Assembly (NCBI RefSeq): GCF_022712275.1
Contig: NZ_JALAGU010000051.1
Span: forward strand, 27,399-91,398
Direction of reading: 5' to 3'
DNA: 64,000 nt
Origin: Corynebacterium sp.
GTDB lineage: Bacteria; Actinomycetota; Actinomycetes; Mycobacteriales; Mycobacteriaceae
A program made the translations under genes and the position numbers. This document shows, one piece after another, positions 40,323 through 48,800 of this stretch. Within the stretch, counting starts at the first letter, position 1. The number at the start of each line of letters is the position of its first letter. Under the pieces are notes generated by a model, which saw nothing but the letters and a program-made list of their open reading frames with translations, made no database searches and was not told where the DNA came from.

Positions 40323-41810
40323 GTGACACAACTTGAACACCGTACAAGTCTGCCGCGGGAAACACCCACCGGCAGCACCGCCGCCACCACCGCCATTGCC
40401 GCCGTCGCGGGGATCGAGATGTGGGAGCGCTTCAGCTTCTACGGCATGCAGGCCATCCTCGTCTACTTCCTCTACCACTCCACCGGCCTCGGCGGAATCG
40501 GCATGGACCACACCACCGCCACCGCCGTCATCGGCGCCTACGGAGCCGCGGTCTACCTCTGCACCATCGCCGGCGGCTGGGTCAGCGACCGACTTCTCGG
40601 CGCCGAACGCACCCTCACCGGCGGAGCGGTCCTGCTCGTCATCGGCCACCTCACCATGGGCCTCGTCGGTGGTGCCCCCGGTACCGTGGCCGGACTCGCC
40701 CTCATCGCCCTCGGCTCCGGTGCGTTGAAGGCCTCCGCCGTCGCCGTACTCGGCCGCTGCCTGGACCGGACCGACACCGGGTTCCTCGCCTTCTACCTCG
40801 GTATCAATACCGGCGCCTTCTTCGGCCCCGTACTCACCGGCTGGCTGCAGGAGCAGTACGGTTTCCGCGCCGGATTCTCCGCCGCCGCCGTCCTCATGAT
40901 CCTCGGTCTGACCATGTACCTCGCACTGCGGCGCAGGTACCTCTCCACACTCACCGACGACACCCGCTGGGCTGTCCTCTCCCCCGGCCAGCCCGCCGAC
41001 CGACGCAGCGTCCTCCTCGTCGTCCCTGGTGTGGCTGCCACCGTCACCGCCGTCGCCGTCCTCGCCACCACCGGTGTGATCGGGGTGGATGCCCTGACCA
41101 ACGGCATGCTCGTGGCCGTCATCCTCGTTGCCGTAGTCACCTTCATCAGCATGCTCACCGCACCTGGCGTTACCGGGGCGGAGCGGGGCCAGATCCGTGC
41201 CTTTATCCCCCTGTTCATCGGCTCGTCGGTGTTCTGGGCGATGCTCAACCAGAACTTCGGCGTCCTCGCGGTGTACTCGGACCTGCGGCTGGACCGCACG
41301 CTGTTCGGCTGGGAGATGCCCGCGGCGTGGACCCAGTCGCTCAACCCGGTGTTCCTGCTGGTGGCTATCCCGGTCACCGGGTGGTTCTGGTCACGGCACA
41401 CTCCCCGTCAGGATGCCCGCGCAACGTCCCCGGCACGTCGGATGTCCCTGGGCGTGGCGATGGCAGGACTCGGCATGCTCGTCTTCGTCCCCTTCGCCGA
41501 CGGCGGCGAGGGTTCGACGCCGCTGCCGGTGCTGGTGACCGCGACCCTGCTCATCACACTCGGGGAGATCAACGTCGGACCGGTCGGCATGGCGGCGGCC
41601 GGGGATCTCGCACCCGACCGCTTCGCCACCCGGTTCTCCGCCCTGTACTTCCTGTCCATGGCGGTAGGCACGGCGGCGGCCGGTGTCCTGTCCGGGTTCT
41701 ACTCCCCCGGTGATCCGGCTGCCGAGCGGCTCTACTTCTGCGGATGTGCTGCGGTAGCGGTGGTCACGGCGATGGGGCTGCGGTCCGCCACGAAGCGGGT
41801 CAGTTTCTGA
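40323..41810 (+). CDS. POT/PTR-family proton-coupled peptide transporter
   Basis: A 495-residue, 12- to 14-helix carrier of the proton-dependent oligopeptide (POT) family. The signature EMWERFSFYGMQAILVYF (about residues 32-49) contains the ExxERFxYYG motif for proton coupling. The PTR2-type block is FLAFYLGINTGAFFGPVLTGWLQ (about 160-182), and conserved Trp and Pro appear late (GWEMPAAWTQSLNPVFLL). It imports di- and tripeptides with H+. Its divergence from bioA and the two BioQ-like operators, one inside its own first codons, place it in the biotin regulon, so biocytin or biotinyl-peptide uptake is plausible, as inference. The GTG has no ribosome site, consistent with a leaderless message. 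Confidence 0.9.
   Translation: MTQLEHRTSLPRETPTGSTAATTAIAAVAGIEMWERFSFYGMQAILVYFLYHSTGLGGIGMDHTTATAVIGAYGAAVYLCTIAGGWVSDRLLGAERTLTGGAVLLVIGHLTMGLVGGAPGTVAGLALIALGSGALKASAVAVLGRCLDRTDTGFLAFYLGINTGAFFGPVLTGWLQEQYGFRAGFSAAAVLMILGLTMYLALRRRYLSTLTDDTRWAVLSPGQPADRRSVLLVVPGVAATVTAVAVLATTGVIGVDALTNGMLVAVILVAVVTFISMLTAPGVTGAERGQIRAFIPLFIGSSVFWAMLNQNFGVLAVYSDLRLDRTLFGWEMPAAWTQSLNPVFLLVAIPVTGWFWSRHTPRQDARATSPARRMSLGVAMAGLGMLVFVPFADGGEGSTPLPVLVTATLLITLGEINVGPVGMAAAGDLAPDRFATRFSALYFLSMAVGTAAAGVLSGFYSPGDPAAERLYFCGCAAVAVVTAMGLRSATKRVSF
40333..40347. promoter_or_regulatory. BioQ-type operator 2 inside the first codons of the POT gene
   Basis: TTGAAC-ACC-GTACAA has one mismatch to a perfect palindrome; the outer bases extend it to ACTTG...CAAGT. 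Its centre is 46 bp from operator 1. It lies at codons 4-9 of the transporter, so a bound regulator would act as a roadblock. Confidence 0.65.
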
Positions 41811-41833
41811 AGCGAGGTCCCCGTACAGCCGGT

Positions 41834-41881
41834 AGTACCGAGAGACGGAACTCAGGTACCTGACTTCCGTGCCTCGGTACT
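41834..41881. repeat. 48-bp imperfect inverted repeat after the POT gene
   Basis: The arms at 41834-41850 and 41865-41881 match at 15 of 17 positions (AGTACCGAG and CGGAA-type blocks). The centre itself contains the palindrome CAGGTACCTG. It lies between the POT gene and the permease remnant and is probably a bidirectional terminator, though no T-run is seen. Confidence 0.6.
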
Positions 41882-41919
41882 GGGAGCGACAATGCCAGAA
41901 GCGCAGGGACTTCCCCTGG

Positions 41920-42725
41920 TCAGCCCCGCCGGAAGGCCACCAGCGCGACAATGGAGATCGATGCCAGCACCCGGGACGCCGGCGCCTTGTAGTGCAGCCC
42001 GGCGCGATCTCGCTCGACAGCAGTGAGGCCACACCACCGACCATCGACACACTGCGCAAGCATCGGGATACCGCGCTTCGTGGTGCGCATGAACGCCTTC
42101 GGTGCCTGCCCCTCGCCCGCCATGGAGTGCAGCATGCGGGTACAGGAGAACAGGCCCGAGTTGCCCGCCGAGAGCAGTGCGGCGATGATGACGACATTCA
42201 TCACGTCTCCCATACGTCTCCCATCCCGCAGATCCCGGCGATGTCGAAGACCATGACGAACGGGGATTCGTCGAGGCCTGCGTCCTCGTAGGGCACGAGA
42301 GCCGCGATGACGAGGATCGCGCCGAGGAAGAAGACGGTCAGGCGGATCATCGCGGTGCGGATGGCCTTCGGGATGACCTTCTCCGGATTCTTCGACTCAC
42401 CGGCGGCCACCCCGATGAGTTCGGTGCCGGAGAAGGCGTAGAACACACCGGAGGTGACCACGAGCATGCCGCCGAAGCCGGCGGGGAAGAGTCAGGCGTC
42501 CGTGTCGAAGTTGTCGATACCGACGATGGGGGCCGCATCCACGATGATCGGTGCGAGGACGGCACCGAGCGGGCCGGCCTCACCGATGGTGTAGCCGGAG
42601 GAGACGGAAAGGCCGGAGCCGACGACGCCGCAGAGGGCGGTCATCACCAGGTGCCGCTGCTCCATGGTGCGCTTCAGGCCGGTGGCGGTAGTCGGGTCTG
42701 CTACGTCCGGCGCGACGACTGACAT
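41920..42725 (-). pseudogene. Amino-acid permease (APC family) pseudogene
   Basis: The remains of a LysP/GabP/MmuP-type amino-acid permease. The N-terminus is intact (KRTMEQRHLVMTALCGVVGSG, then SSGYTIGEAGPLGAVLA). The sequence then jumps to a region just before TM7, so roughly 130-140 residues are deleted. An in-frame TGA at 42494-42492 replaces a probable Trp codon before LFPAGFGGMLVV. TM7 to TM8 follow normally (YAFSGTELIGVAAGESKNPEKVIPKAIR) until an 11-bp tandem duplication at 42203-42224 shifts the frame. The remainder (SAGNSGLFSCTRMLHSMAGEGQAPKAF) holds further frameshifts near MLAQC and is cut off. It diverges from mmuM and may be a dead S-methylmethionine permease (inference). Confidence 0.88.
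42203..42224. repeat. 11-bp tandem duplication breaking the permease gene
   Basis: ACGTCTCCCAT is present twice, at 42203-42213 and 42214-42224. Eleven bases is not a multiple of three, so the second copy shifts the frame. The exactness of the two copies suggests a recent event. Confidence 0.92.
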
Positions 42726-42749
42726 GGAGGTCAGCCTATACTCGCGGGG

Positions 42750-43751
42750 ATGACCGCCCACAACGACTCTGATCTACTCACCACACTGTCCCACCATCCC
42801 GTGATCCCCGACGGCGGCCTGGGAACCCGCCTGGAGGACCGCGGCAACGACATCACCGGTGCGCTGTGGTCCGCCCAGGTCCTCAAGGACAACCCGACCG
42901 AGGTCCGGGAGTCCCACGCCGACTTCTTCGCCGCGGGTGCGGAGGTGGCCACCGCCTGCTCCTACGAGGTGACCGTCGACGGTCTGGTGGCCACCGGCAT
43001 GTCCCGGGAGGACGCGGTGGCGGAGTCCGAACTCCTGCTGCGCCGGGCAGTGTCGGTGGCGCAGGAGGCAGCGTCCTCCGCCGCTGAGGTCGCCGGTGCA
43101 CCGCGGTGGGTCGCCGCCTCCGTCGGCCCCTACGGCGCGGGCCCTGGTGAGGGCACCGAGTACGACGGCGCCTACGGGCTGACTGTCGACGAGCTGGCGG
43201 ACTGGCACCGCGACCGGATCCGCATCCTCGCGTCCACCGGCGCCGACGTGCTCATCGCCGAGACCGTGCCCTCGGTACGGGAGATCGAGGCGCTGGCCCA
43301 CGGGTTCACTGCCGCAGGCGTGGACGCGCTGCTCAGCGTGACGGTGCTCCCCCGCACCCCGGGGACGCTGGCCGACGGCGTCACTCTCAGCGACGGGACC
43401 GGGCTGTCGGAGGTCGCCCGCATCGTCGCGGAAACGCCGGCGTTCCGTACCGTCGGCGTGAACTGCGTCAGCGCGGACGCGGCCCTGGCCGGTGTCCGTG
43501 CCCTGGGGTCTGGGCTTGCTGAGGCGGGGCGACCACTTCCCCTGTCCGTGTACCCGAACAGCGGCGAGCTGTGGGACCATGTCAACCGTTGCTGGCTGCC
43601 GCGCACGGAGGAAACCGCGGACGGGGCGACCACCAGCCTGCTCGACGCCGTCCCGGACTTCCTCGACGCCGGAGTGCGCCTCATCGGCGGGTGCTGCCGC
43701 GTCACCCCGCGGGAAATCACCGCGATCCCCGAAGCGGTGCGCGGAAGGTGA
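42750..43751 (+). CDS. mmuM: Homocysteine S-methyltransferase
   Basis: A 333-residue Zn-dependent TIM-barrel methyltransferase that makes methionine from homocysteine with S-methylmethionine (or SAM) as donor. The zinc ligands are visible: Cys in TVGVNCVSADA (about 236) and the two Cys in IGGCCRVTP (about 314-315). The N-terminal DGGLGTRLEDRGNDI and ATACSYEVTVDGL (substrate loop) match the MmuM group; there is no cobalamin domain as in MetH. The divergently placed amino-acid permease is a pseudogene, so the enzyme may now depend on another source of methyl donor. It starts 24 bp from the permease start. Confidence 0.93.
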   Translation: MTAHNDSDLLTTLSHHPVIPDGGLGTRLEDRGNDITGALWSAQVLKDNPTEVRESHADFFAAGAEVATACSYEVTVDGLVATGMSREDAVAESELLLRRAVSVAQEAASSAAEVAGAPRWVAASVGPYGAGPGEGTEYDGAYGLTVDELADWHRDRIRILASTGADVLIAETVPSVREIEALAHGFTAAGVDALLSVTVLPRTPGTLADGVTLSDGTGLSEVARIVAETPAFRTVGVNCVSADAALAGVRALGSGLAEAGRPLPLSVYPNSGELWDHVNRCWLPRTEETADGATTSLLDAVPDFLDAGVRLIGGCCRVTPREITAIPEAVRGR

Positions 43752-43864
43752 ACGGTGGAACGGGTAACCACAGGACCGCTGTGCACATCTGAGACGGGCG
43801 TGAGTACGCGCCACACGCCGGGGCCCCGCAGTGCTCGGCGCGGCACCCGTTAGGCTGGAGTGTC

Positions 43865-44650
43865 ATGAGCAGCAAGTCCTGGAAGAAAAAGAAGAAGGTC
43901 GCCGGCAAGGCGAAGAAGTCCAGGGCCGCGAAGCGGTCCGGACGCAAGATGACGCCGCGGCCGGCGACCGGACAGGTGTCCGCCCCCGTCCGGCGTTCCT
44001 CCGCCCCGGCCTATTTCAACGTCGAAGACCTCGACAGGAAGCTCCAGGGAGACACCGCCCCGGTCACCGGGACCGCCGCAGAACCCGCTGTGACCCCGGC
44101 CCCTACCGCAGTCGCCGGGACAGTAGGGACCGCAGAGGCTGCAGAGCCCGAAGCCCCCGTCGTGGATGCCCCGGAGCTTCCTCACGCCGCGTTGCCCACC
44201 CCGCAGCTGCTTCAGCTGCGCATCGACCTCAAGGGTGCGAAGCCGCCGATCTGGCGCCGGGTCGAGGTCCGGTCCGATCTCACCCTGGATGCGGTGCACC
44301 GCGTCATCCAGGCCGCCTTCGGCTGGACAGACACCCACTCCCACCGGTTCACCCTCGACGGCGACGCCGCTCTCCCGGAGGCACAGGTCCGCCTGGACGA
44401 GACGCTGCAGGGGGTCGGGGACTCCCTGCGGTACCTCTACGACGACACCGACAACTGGAACCATCAGATCAAGGTGGAGAAGATCCTCGACACCATCGCC
44501 GACGATGCACCGGATGCTGCGGTCACCGGTGGCCGGCGTGCCACGCCCCCGGAGAACTGCGGAGGTCTGCTGACCGAGGCGGAGCTGGCCGAGATGCTCG
44601 ACGATCCCGCCCACTTCGACGTCGCGGAGGCCGACGCCCGCCTCAACTGA
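43865..44650 (+). CDS. pRiA4b ORF-3-like domain protein
   Basis: A 261-residue protein. Residues 1-30 are very basic (KSWKKKKKVAGKAKKSRAAKR) and may bind nucleic acid. A Pro/Ala-rich linker reaches about residue 110. The pRiA4b ORF-3-like domain then covers about 115-230, opening LQLRIDLKGAKPPIWRRVEV, followed by LDAVHRVIQAAFGWTDTHSHRF and the acidic YDDTDNWNHQIKVEKIL. This family occurs on plasmids and chromosomes; its role is unknown. A TAGGCT hexamer lies just ahead of the ATG. It converges on der across a hairpin. Confidence 0.82.
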   Translation: MSSKSWKKKKKVAGKAKKSRAAKRSGRKMTPRPATGQVSAPVRRSSAPAYFNVEDLDRKLQGDTAPVTGTAAEPAVTPAPTAVAGTVGTAEAAEPEAPVVDAPELPHAALPTPQLLQLRIDLKGAKPPIWRRVEVRSDLTLDAVHRVIQAAFGWTDTHSHRFTLDGDAALPEAQVRLDETLQGVGDSLRYLYDDTDNWNHQIKVEKILDTIADDAPDAAVTGGRRATPPENCGGLLTEAELAEMLDDPAHFDVAEADARLN

Positions 44651-44696
44651 CGCGGAAGCACTGTAGTCGCTCGGGCGACAACACCCACCACAGCAG

Positions 44697-44738
44697 AGCA
44701 AGGATCGAGCGAGCTCGGCAGTTCGCGCGATCCTTGCT
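44697..44738. terminator. Bidirectional hairpin between the pRiA4b-like gene and der
   Basis: AGCAAGGATCG (44697-44707) pairs perfectly with CGATCCTTGCT (44728-44738), with further pairing inside the 20-base loop. A smaller stem, GTCGC-TCGG-GCGAC, lies just before it near 44666. The genes converge here. Confidence 0.65.
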
Positions 44739-44809
44739 CGCAGATTTCGATATACGGGGTACCGGCACCAGTCACCGGCAAGGCGCCTGACAGCCCCGGG
44801 CTACCCCGT

Positions 44810-46453
44810 CTACTTCTTCTTCCGGCGGTCCCGCTTCTCACGCACACGCACGGCGATACGCACCGGCGAGCCCTCGAAGCCGAAGGACTCACGCAGCCGC
44901 CGCTCCAGGAACCGGCGGTAGCCGTGCTCCAGGAAGCCGGTGGTGAACAGCACGATCACCGGCGGCTTCGAGGCTGCCTGGGTGGCGAAGAGGACACGCG
45001 GCAGGCGTCCGCCACGCATCGGCGGCGGAGTCTGGGCGATGACCGCACGCAGCCAGGTGTTCAGCTGGCCGGTCGGGATGCGCTGGTCCCAGCTCTCCAG
45101 GGCCTCGATCATCGCCGGCTCCAGACGCTGCAGTGCGCGCCCGGTCTTCGCCGAGATGTTCACCCGACGAGCCCACGGCACGTGCGCGAGCTGCTGGTCG
45201 ATCTCGCGCTCCAGGTCTTCACGACGGTCCTCGTCGACAAGGTCCCACTTGTTGTAGGCGACGACCAGGGCACGACCCGAGTCCAGGATCATCCGCAGGA
45301 CGCGCTGGTCCTGCTCGGCGATCGGCTCGGAAGCATCCACCAGGAAGATGACGACCTCGGCCGAGTCGATCGCGGCACGGGTGCGCAGCGAAGCGTAGAA
45401 CTCGTGGCCGCGGGCGGTCTTCGTTTTCTTGCGGATACCGGCGGTGTCCACGAAGCGCCACATCTGCTGCTCGAGCTCCACCACCGAGTCCACCGGGTCG
45501 ACGGTCGTGCCGGCGACATTGTCGACCACGGACCGGTCTTCGCCGGTGATCTTGTTCAGCAGCGAGGACTTGCCCACGTTCGGGCGTCCGACCAGCGCCA
45601 CGCGGCGCGGACCTGCGACGATGGACGTCTCCCGAGGCGTCTCCGGGAAGGACGCCAGCACCTGGTCGAGCACATCGGCGGCACCACGGCCGTGCTGCGC
45701 GGAGACCGGGTACGGGTCACCGAGGCCCAGGGACCAGAACTCGGCCATGTCGCCGTACTGGGAGTCCGAGTCGAACTTGTTGGCCACCAGCACGACCGGA
45801 ATCTCGGAGCGCTGCAGTCGCCGGGCGATGATCTCGTCGGTGGCAGTGATACCGACCTTGGTGTCCACCACGAAGACGATGACGTCGGCGGTGGCCATGG
45901 CGGTTTCCGCCTGTCGGGCGATGGCACCGTGGATGCCCTTGGCATCCGGGTCCCAGCCGCCGGTGTCCTGGACCCAGAAGCGGCGTCCGCCCCAGTCGCC
46001 GATGTAGGAGATGCGGTCACGGGTGACGCCGGGGAAGTCCTCGACGACGGCCTCGCGACGGCCGATGAAGCGGTTGACCAGGGTGGACTTGCCGACATTC
46101 GGGCGTCCCACGATGGCGACGGTACACAGCGCCTCACGCTCGGCCTCGTCGTCACCGAGGACGCCGAAGGCCGCCTCGACGGCCTCCCAGTCGGTGTCCT
46201 CGCCGGCACCGGTGAGCAGGTCGAAGTCCTCGGCGTCGTCGTAGCCACCGGTGACGATGAACTCGGTGGCTCCCTCGTCGTAGTCCTCGAAGTCCTCGTC
46301 GGAGAAGTCGTCTTCGTCGAATTCCTCGGAGAACTCGGAGAACTCGGTCTCGTCGGCGAGCTCCTCGACCGGCTCACCGGCGATCGCGCCGTCGGTGGTG
46401 CGGAAGACCAGCTCTTCCCCGTTGGTCTCCGGGGTGTTGTTCTCGTCGTTCAT
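44810..46453 (-). CDS. der: Ribosome-assembly GTPase Der (EngA)
   Basis: A 547-residue double-GTPase needed for 50S assembly. The first G domain has IVGRPNVGKSTLVNRFIG (about 113-130), DTGGWD and NKFD. The second has LVGRPNVGKSSLLNKITGED (about 287-306), DTAGIRKK and NKWD. The C-terminal KH-like domain ends with a Lys/Arg tail. The N-terminal 100 residues are an acidic extension, rich in Asp and Glu (EEFDEDDFSDEDFEDYDEG), absent from E. coli Der (490 residues) but typical of actinobacteria. The ATG overlaps the cmk stop in TGATG. Confidence 0.96.
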   Translation of the reverse strand: MNDENNTPETNGEELVFRTTDGAIAGEPVEELADETEFSEFSEEFDEDDFSDEDFEDYDEGATEFIVTGGYDDAEDFDLLTGAGEDTDWEAVEAAFGVLGDDEAEREALCTVAIVGRPNVGKSTLVNRFIGRREAVVEDFPGVTRDRISYIGDWGGRRFWVQDTGGWDPDAKGIHGAIARQAETAMATADVIVFVVDTKVGITATDEIIARRLQRSEIPVVLVANKFDSDSQYGDMAEFWSLGLGDPYPVSAQHGRGAADVLDQVLASFPETPRETSIVAGPRRVALVGRPNVGKSSLLNKITGEDRSVVDNVAGTTVDPVDSVVELEQQMWRFVDTAGIRKKTKTARGHEFYASLRTRAAIDSAEVVIFLVDASEPIAEQDQRVLRMILDSGRALVVAYNKWDLVDEDRREDLEREIDQQLAHVPWARRVNISAKTGRALQRLEPAMIEALESWDQRIPTGQLNTWLRAVIAQTPPPMRGGRLPRVLFATQAASKPPVIVLFTTGFLEHGYRRFLERRLRESFGFEGSPVRIAVRVREKRDRRKKK

Positions 46454-47211
46454 CAGTTGCTCCCTGCGGTCGTGAAATCGGCGGGGTTCGCGGCGGAGGC
46501 CACGGTCAGACCGGCGAGTGCGTCGAGCACCCCGTCGATGTCCAGTTCCCCGGTGTCGAGAATGGTGGCGTCCTCGGCGGGACGCAGCGGGGACACCGTC
46601 CGTGAGGAGTCCGCGGCGTCACGGCGCTCCACGTCGGCGAGCACGGCGTCGAAGTCGACGGTGCGTCCTGCGGCGGTGTCCTGGTCATAGCGGCGCTGCG
46701 CCCGGATCTGTGCGCTGGCGGTCATGTAGACCTTACAGGTGGCGTCCGGCAGCACGGCGGTACCGATGTCTCGGCCCTCCACCACGCAGCGACCGGTCTG
46801 CAGCGCCAGTGCGCGCTGCAGGGCGACGAGGTTGGCGCGCACCGCAGGCACCGCGGCGACCGCGGAGACGTGGGCGGTGACCTCGGGGCCACGGATCTCA
46901 GCGGAGACGTCCTCGCCGTCGAGCAGCACCTCCGTGGACGCCGGGTCCTCGTTGACCTGCAGCGGCAGATCGGCGGTGGCCTCGGCGACGGCCTCTTCGT
47001 CGGTCGGGTCGATACCCGCGCGCAGCACGTGCAGCGTGGCGACCCGGTACATCGCACCGGTGTCGAGGTACTTGGCGTCCGCGGCGGTGGCCAGCAGACG
47101 GCAGACGGTCGACTTGCCGGTGCCGGAGGGACCGTCGACGGCGATGATCAGGCCACCACCGACGACATTGTCGAGGGTCTTGAGTTCTTCGAAGGTGTTC
47201 AGGTCGGTCAT
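46453..47211 (-). CDS. cmk: Cytidylate kinase
   Basis: A 252-residue CMP/dCMP kinase. The P-loop is IAVDGPSGTGKSTVCRLLA (about 23-41). DTGAMYRVATL binds the nucleotide, VVEGRDIGTAVLPDA is the phosphate-acceptor Arg-Asp region, and TASAQIRAQRRYDQ is the LID arginine cluster. Start ATG 47211 overlaps the rluB stop by one base (TGATG), the same coupling seen between cmk and der. Length is normal, with a short N-terminal extension of about 20 residues before the first strand. Confidence 0.95.
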   Translation of the reverse strand: MTDLNTFEELKTLDNVVGGGLIIAVDGPSGTGKSTVCRLLATAADAKYLDTGAMYRVATLHVLRAGIDPTDEEAVAEATADLPLQVNEDPASTEVLLDGEDVSAEIRGPEVTAHVSAVAAVPAVRANLVALQRALALQTGRCVVEGRDIGTAVLPDATCKVYMTASAQIRAQRRYDQDTAAGRTVDFDAVLADVERRDAADSSRTVSPLRPAEDATILDTGELDIDGVLDALAGLTVASAANPADFTTAGSN

Positions 47212-48116
47212 CACAGTCCCACCGCGTTGTAGAGGCTCGTCAGTTCGGAACGGTTCAGGGCGCGCAGCGTGCCGGGCTTCTGCTCGCCGAGCTGCACGGT
47301 GTGGACCTTGGTGCGGACCAGGGCCTGGACCGGGAACCCGGCCTCCTTGAGCATGCGACGCACGACATGCTTGCGGCCCTCGTGGATCACGACCTTGATC
47401 AGTGACTTGCCCTGCCAGGCATCGATGATCTGCACCTCGTCGGCGATGACGATGCCGTCGTCGAGCTCGATGCCGTCGAGGAGCTGTCGCACCAGCCGGC
47501 GGTCGGCCTCGCCGAGCACGGTGGCCAGGTAGGTCTTCTTGATGCCGTAGCGCGGGTGCATCAGCCGGTTGGCGAGCTCACCGTCGTTGGTGAGCAGCAG
47601 CAGCCCCTCGGTCTGGGCATCGAGGCGTCCGACGTGGAACAGTCGCTGGCCTGCCTCGACTCGCTCACCGACGAGATCGGAGAGGCACGGCCGACCGAAC
47701 TCGTCGTGCATGGTGGAGTGGATGCCGCGCGGCTTGTTCAGCGCGAAGGTGACGATCTCCTCGTCGGCGATGACGCGGACGCCGTCGACGCGGATGACGT
47801 CGTTCTCCGGGTCGACACGCATGCCCTGCTCGGTGACGATGGTGCCGTTGACCTCGACCCGCCCGGCCTCGATGAGCTTCTCGCTCATCCGGCGGGACGC
47901 CACGCCGGCGGCCGCGAGGACCTTCTGCAGGCGGGTCTTCTCGGAATCGGACTTGGTCCTCTTCTTCTGGTTCCCCTGGCCCCCGGCCTTCTTCGGGGGC
48001 TTGCGGTCCGCCACATGCTGGTGGCGGGCGGGACGTGCGTTGGAGATGTAGCTCTCCACGTCCCTGTTGTGTTCGTTGCGTTCCGGTGTGCCGTCTCGGC
48101 GAGCGGGATTGCTCAC
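47211..48116 (-). CDS. rluB: Pseudouridine synthase RluB/RsuA family
   Basis: A 301-residue rRNA pseudouridine synthase. An N-terminal basic, disordered region of about 55 residues (KKAGGQGNQKKRTKSDSEK) precedes the S4 RNA-binding domain (TRLQKVLAAAGVASRRMSEKLI, EAGRVEVNG). The catalytic domain has the nucleophile Asp in HVGRLDAQTEGLLLLTNDGE. IKVVIHEGRKHVVRRMLKEAGF is the conserved C-terminal motif. The start is taken as GTG 48116, because GAGG lies 5 bases upstream; the frame extends to GTG 48185, which has only a TACACT -10-like hexamer close by and could mark the transcription start. It likely modifies 23S rRNA. Confidence 0.92.
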   Translation of the reverse strand: MSNPARRDGTPERNEHNRDVESYISNARPARHQHVADRKPPKKAGGQGNQKKRTKSDSEKTRLQKVLAAAGVASRRMSEKLIEAGRVEVNGTIVTEQGMRVDPENDVIRVDGVRVIADEEIVTFALNKPRGIHSTMHDEFGRPCLSDLVGERVEAGQRLFHVGRLDAQTEGLLLLTNDGELANRLMHPRYGIKKTYLATVLGEADRRLVRQLLDGIELDDGIVIADEVQIIDAWQGKSLIKVVIHEGRKHVVRRMLKEAGFPVQALVRTKVHTVQLGEQKPGTLRALNRSELTSLYNAVGL

Positions 48117-48221
48117 GGTGTCCTCAGAATCTTTCTGTTGCCGCGGTGGCGGCATGGTCGAGGGATGTTCAGTTGTCTGACCCACCAGTGTAGACCATCA
48201 CCGCACCATGATCATTCTCGC

Positions 48222-48776
48222 TCACGGCAGGTCGATCTGATCCACATCCGGCAGCAGCGGGGCGAGGTTCGGCAGTGCCTCGAGTGACTCGATGCCGAGT
48301 TGCTCCAGGAAGAGCTCCGTGGTGGCGTAGAGGTGTGCGCCACCGATCTCACCGGTCACGCCGACCTCCGCGATGAGCCCACGCAGGGTCAGGGTGCGCA
48401 TGACTCCATCGCAGTTCACACCACGGATCGCGGCCACCTGGGACCGGGTCACCGGCTGCCGGTAGGCGATCACGGCCAGGGTCTCCAGTGCCGCGCGCGA
48501 GAGCCGCGACTGCGCCCCGTCGAGGACCTTCGCCTCCACCGTCTCTGAGTTGTCCCGGCGTGTGTAGAGCCGCCAGGCCCCCTCACGCTCCCGCAGTTCG
48601 AAGCCCATCCCCCGGTCCGAAAACTCGCTGGCGATCTCCGTCAGGGTCTCGGTGACCTCGGCCGCGGGCACGTCGAGCAGACGGGCGAAATCCGTCGCCG
48701 TCGTCGGCTCATCGGCGATGAGCAGCAGTGACTCCAGCCTGCTGCGCAGCAGTGACACGGGTTCCATGGTTCCCAC
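48222..48776 (-). CDS. scpB: Segregation and condensation protein ScpB
   Basis: A 184-residue kleisin-associated winged-helix (kite) protein of the SMC-ScpAB condensin. Conserved parts are RSRLESLLLIADEP and SRAALETLAVIAYRQPVTRSQVAAIRGVNCDGVMRTL, followed by a GLIAEVG turn. AAGGAG lies 7 bases before GTG 48776, which is why this start is preferred over ATG 48767. It lies 24 bp after scpA. Confidence 0.95.
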   Translation of the reverse strand: MGTMEPVSLLRSRLESLLLIADEPTTATDFARLLDVPAAEVTETLTEIASEFSDRGMGFELREREGAWRLYTRRDNSETVEAKVLDGAQSRLSRAALETLAVIAYRQPVTRSQVAAIRGVNCDGVMRTLTLRGLIAEVGVTGEIGGAHLYATTELFLEQLGIESLEALPNLAPLLPDVDQIDLP

Positions 48777-48800
48777 GCTGAATCTCCTTGATAGTCCTGA

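Noticed and set aside
41834..41881. Possible insertion-sequence end
   Set aside because: No transposase, no second terminal repeat and no target-site duplication were found nearby.
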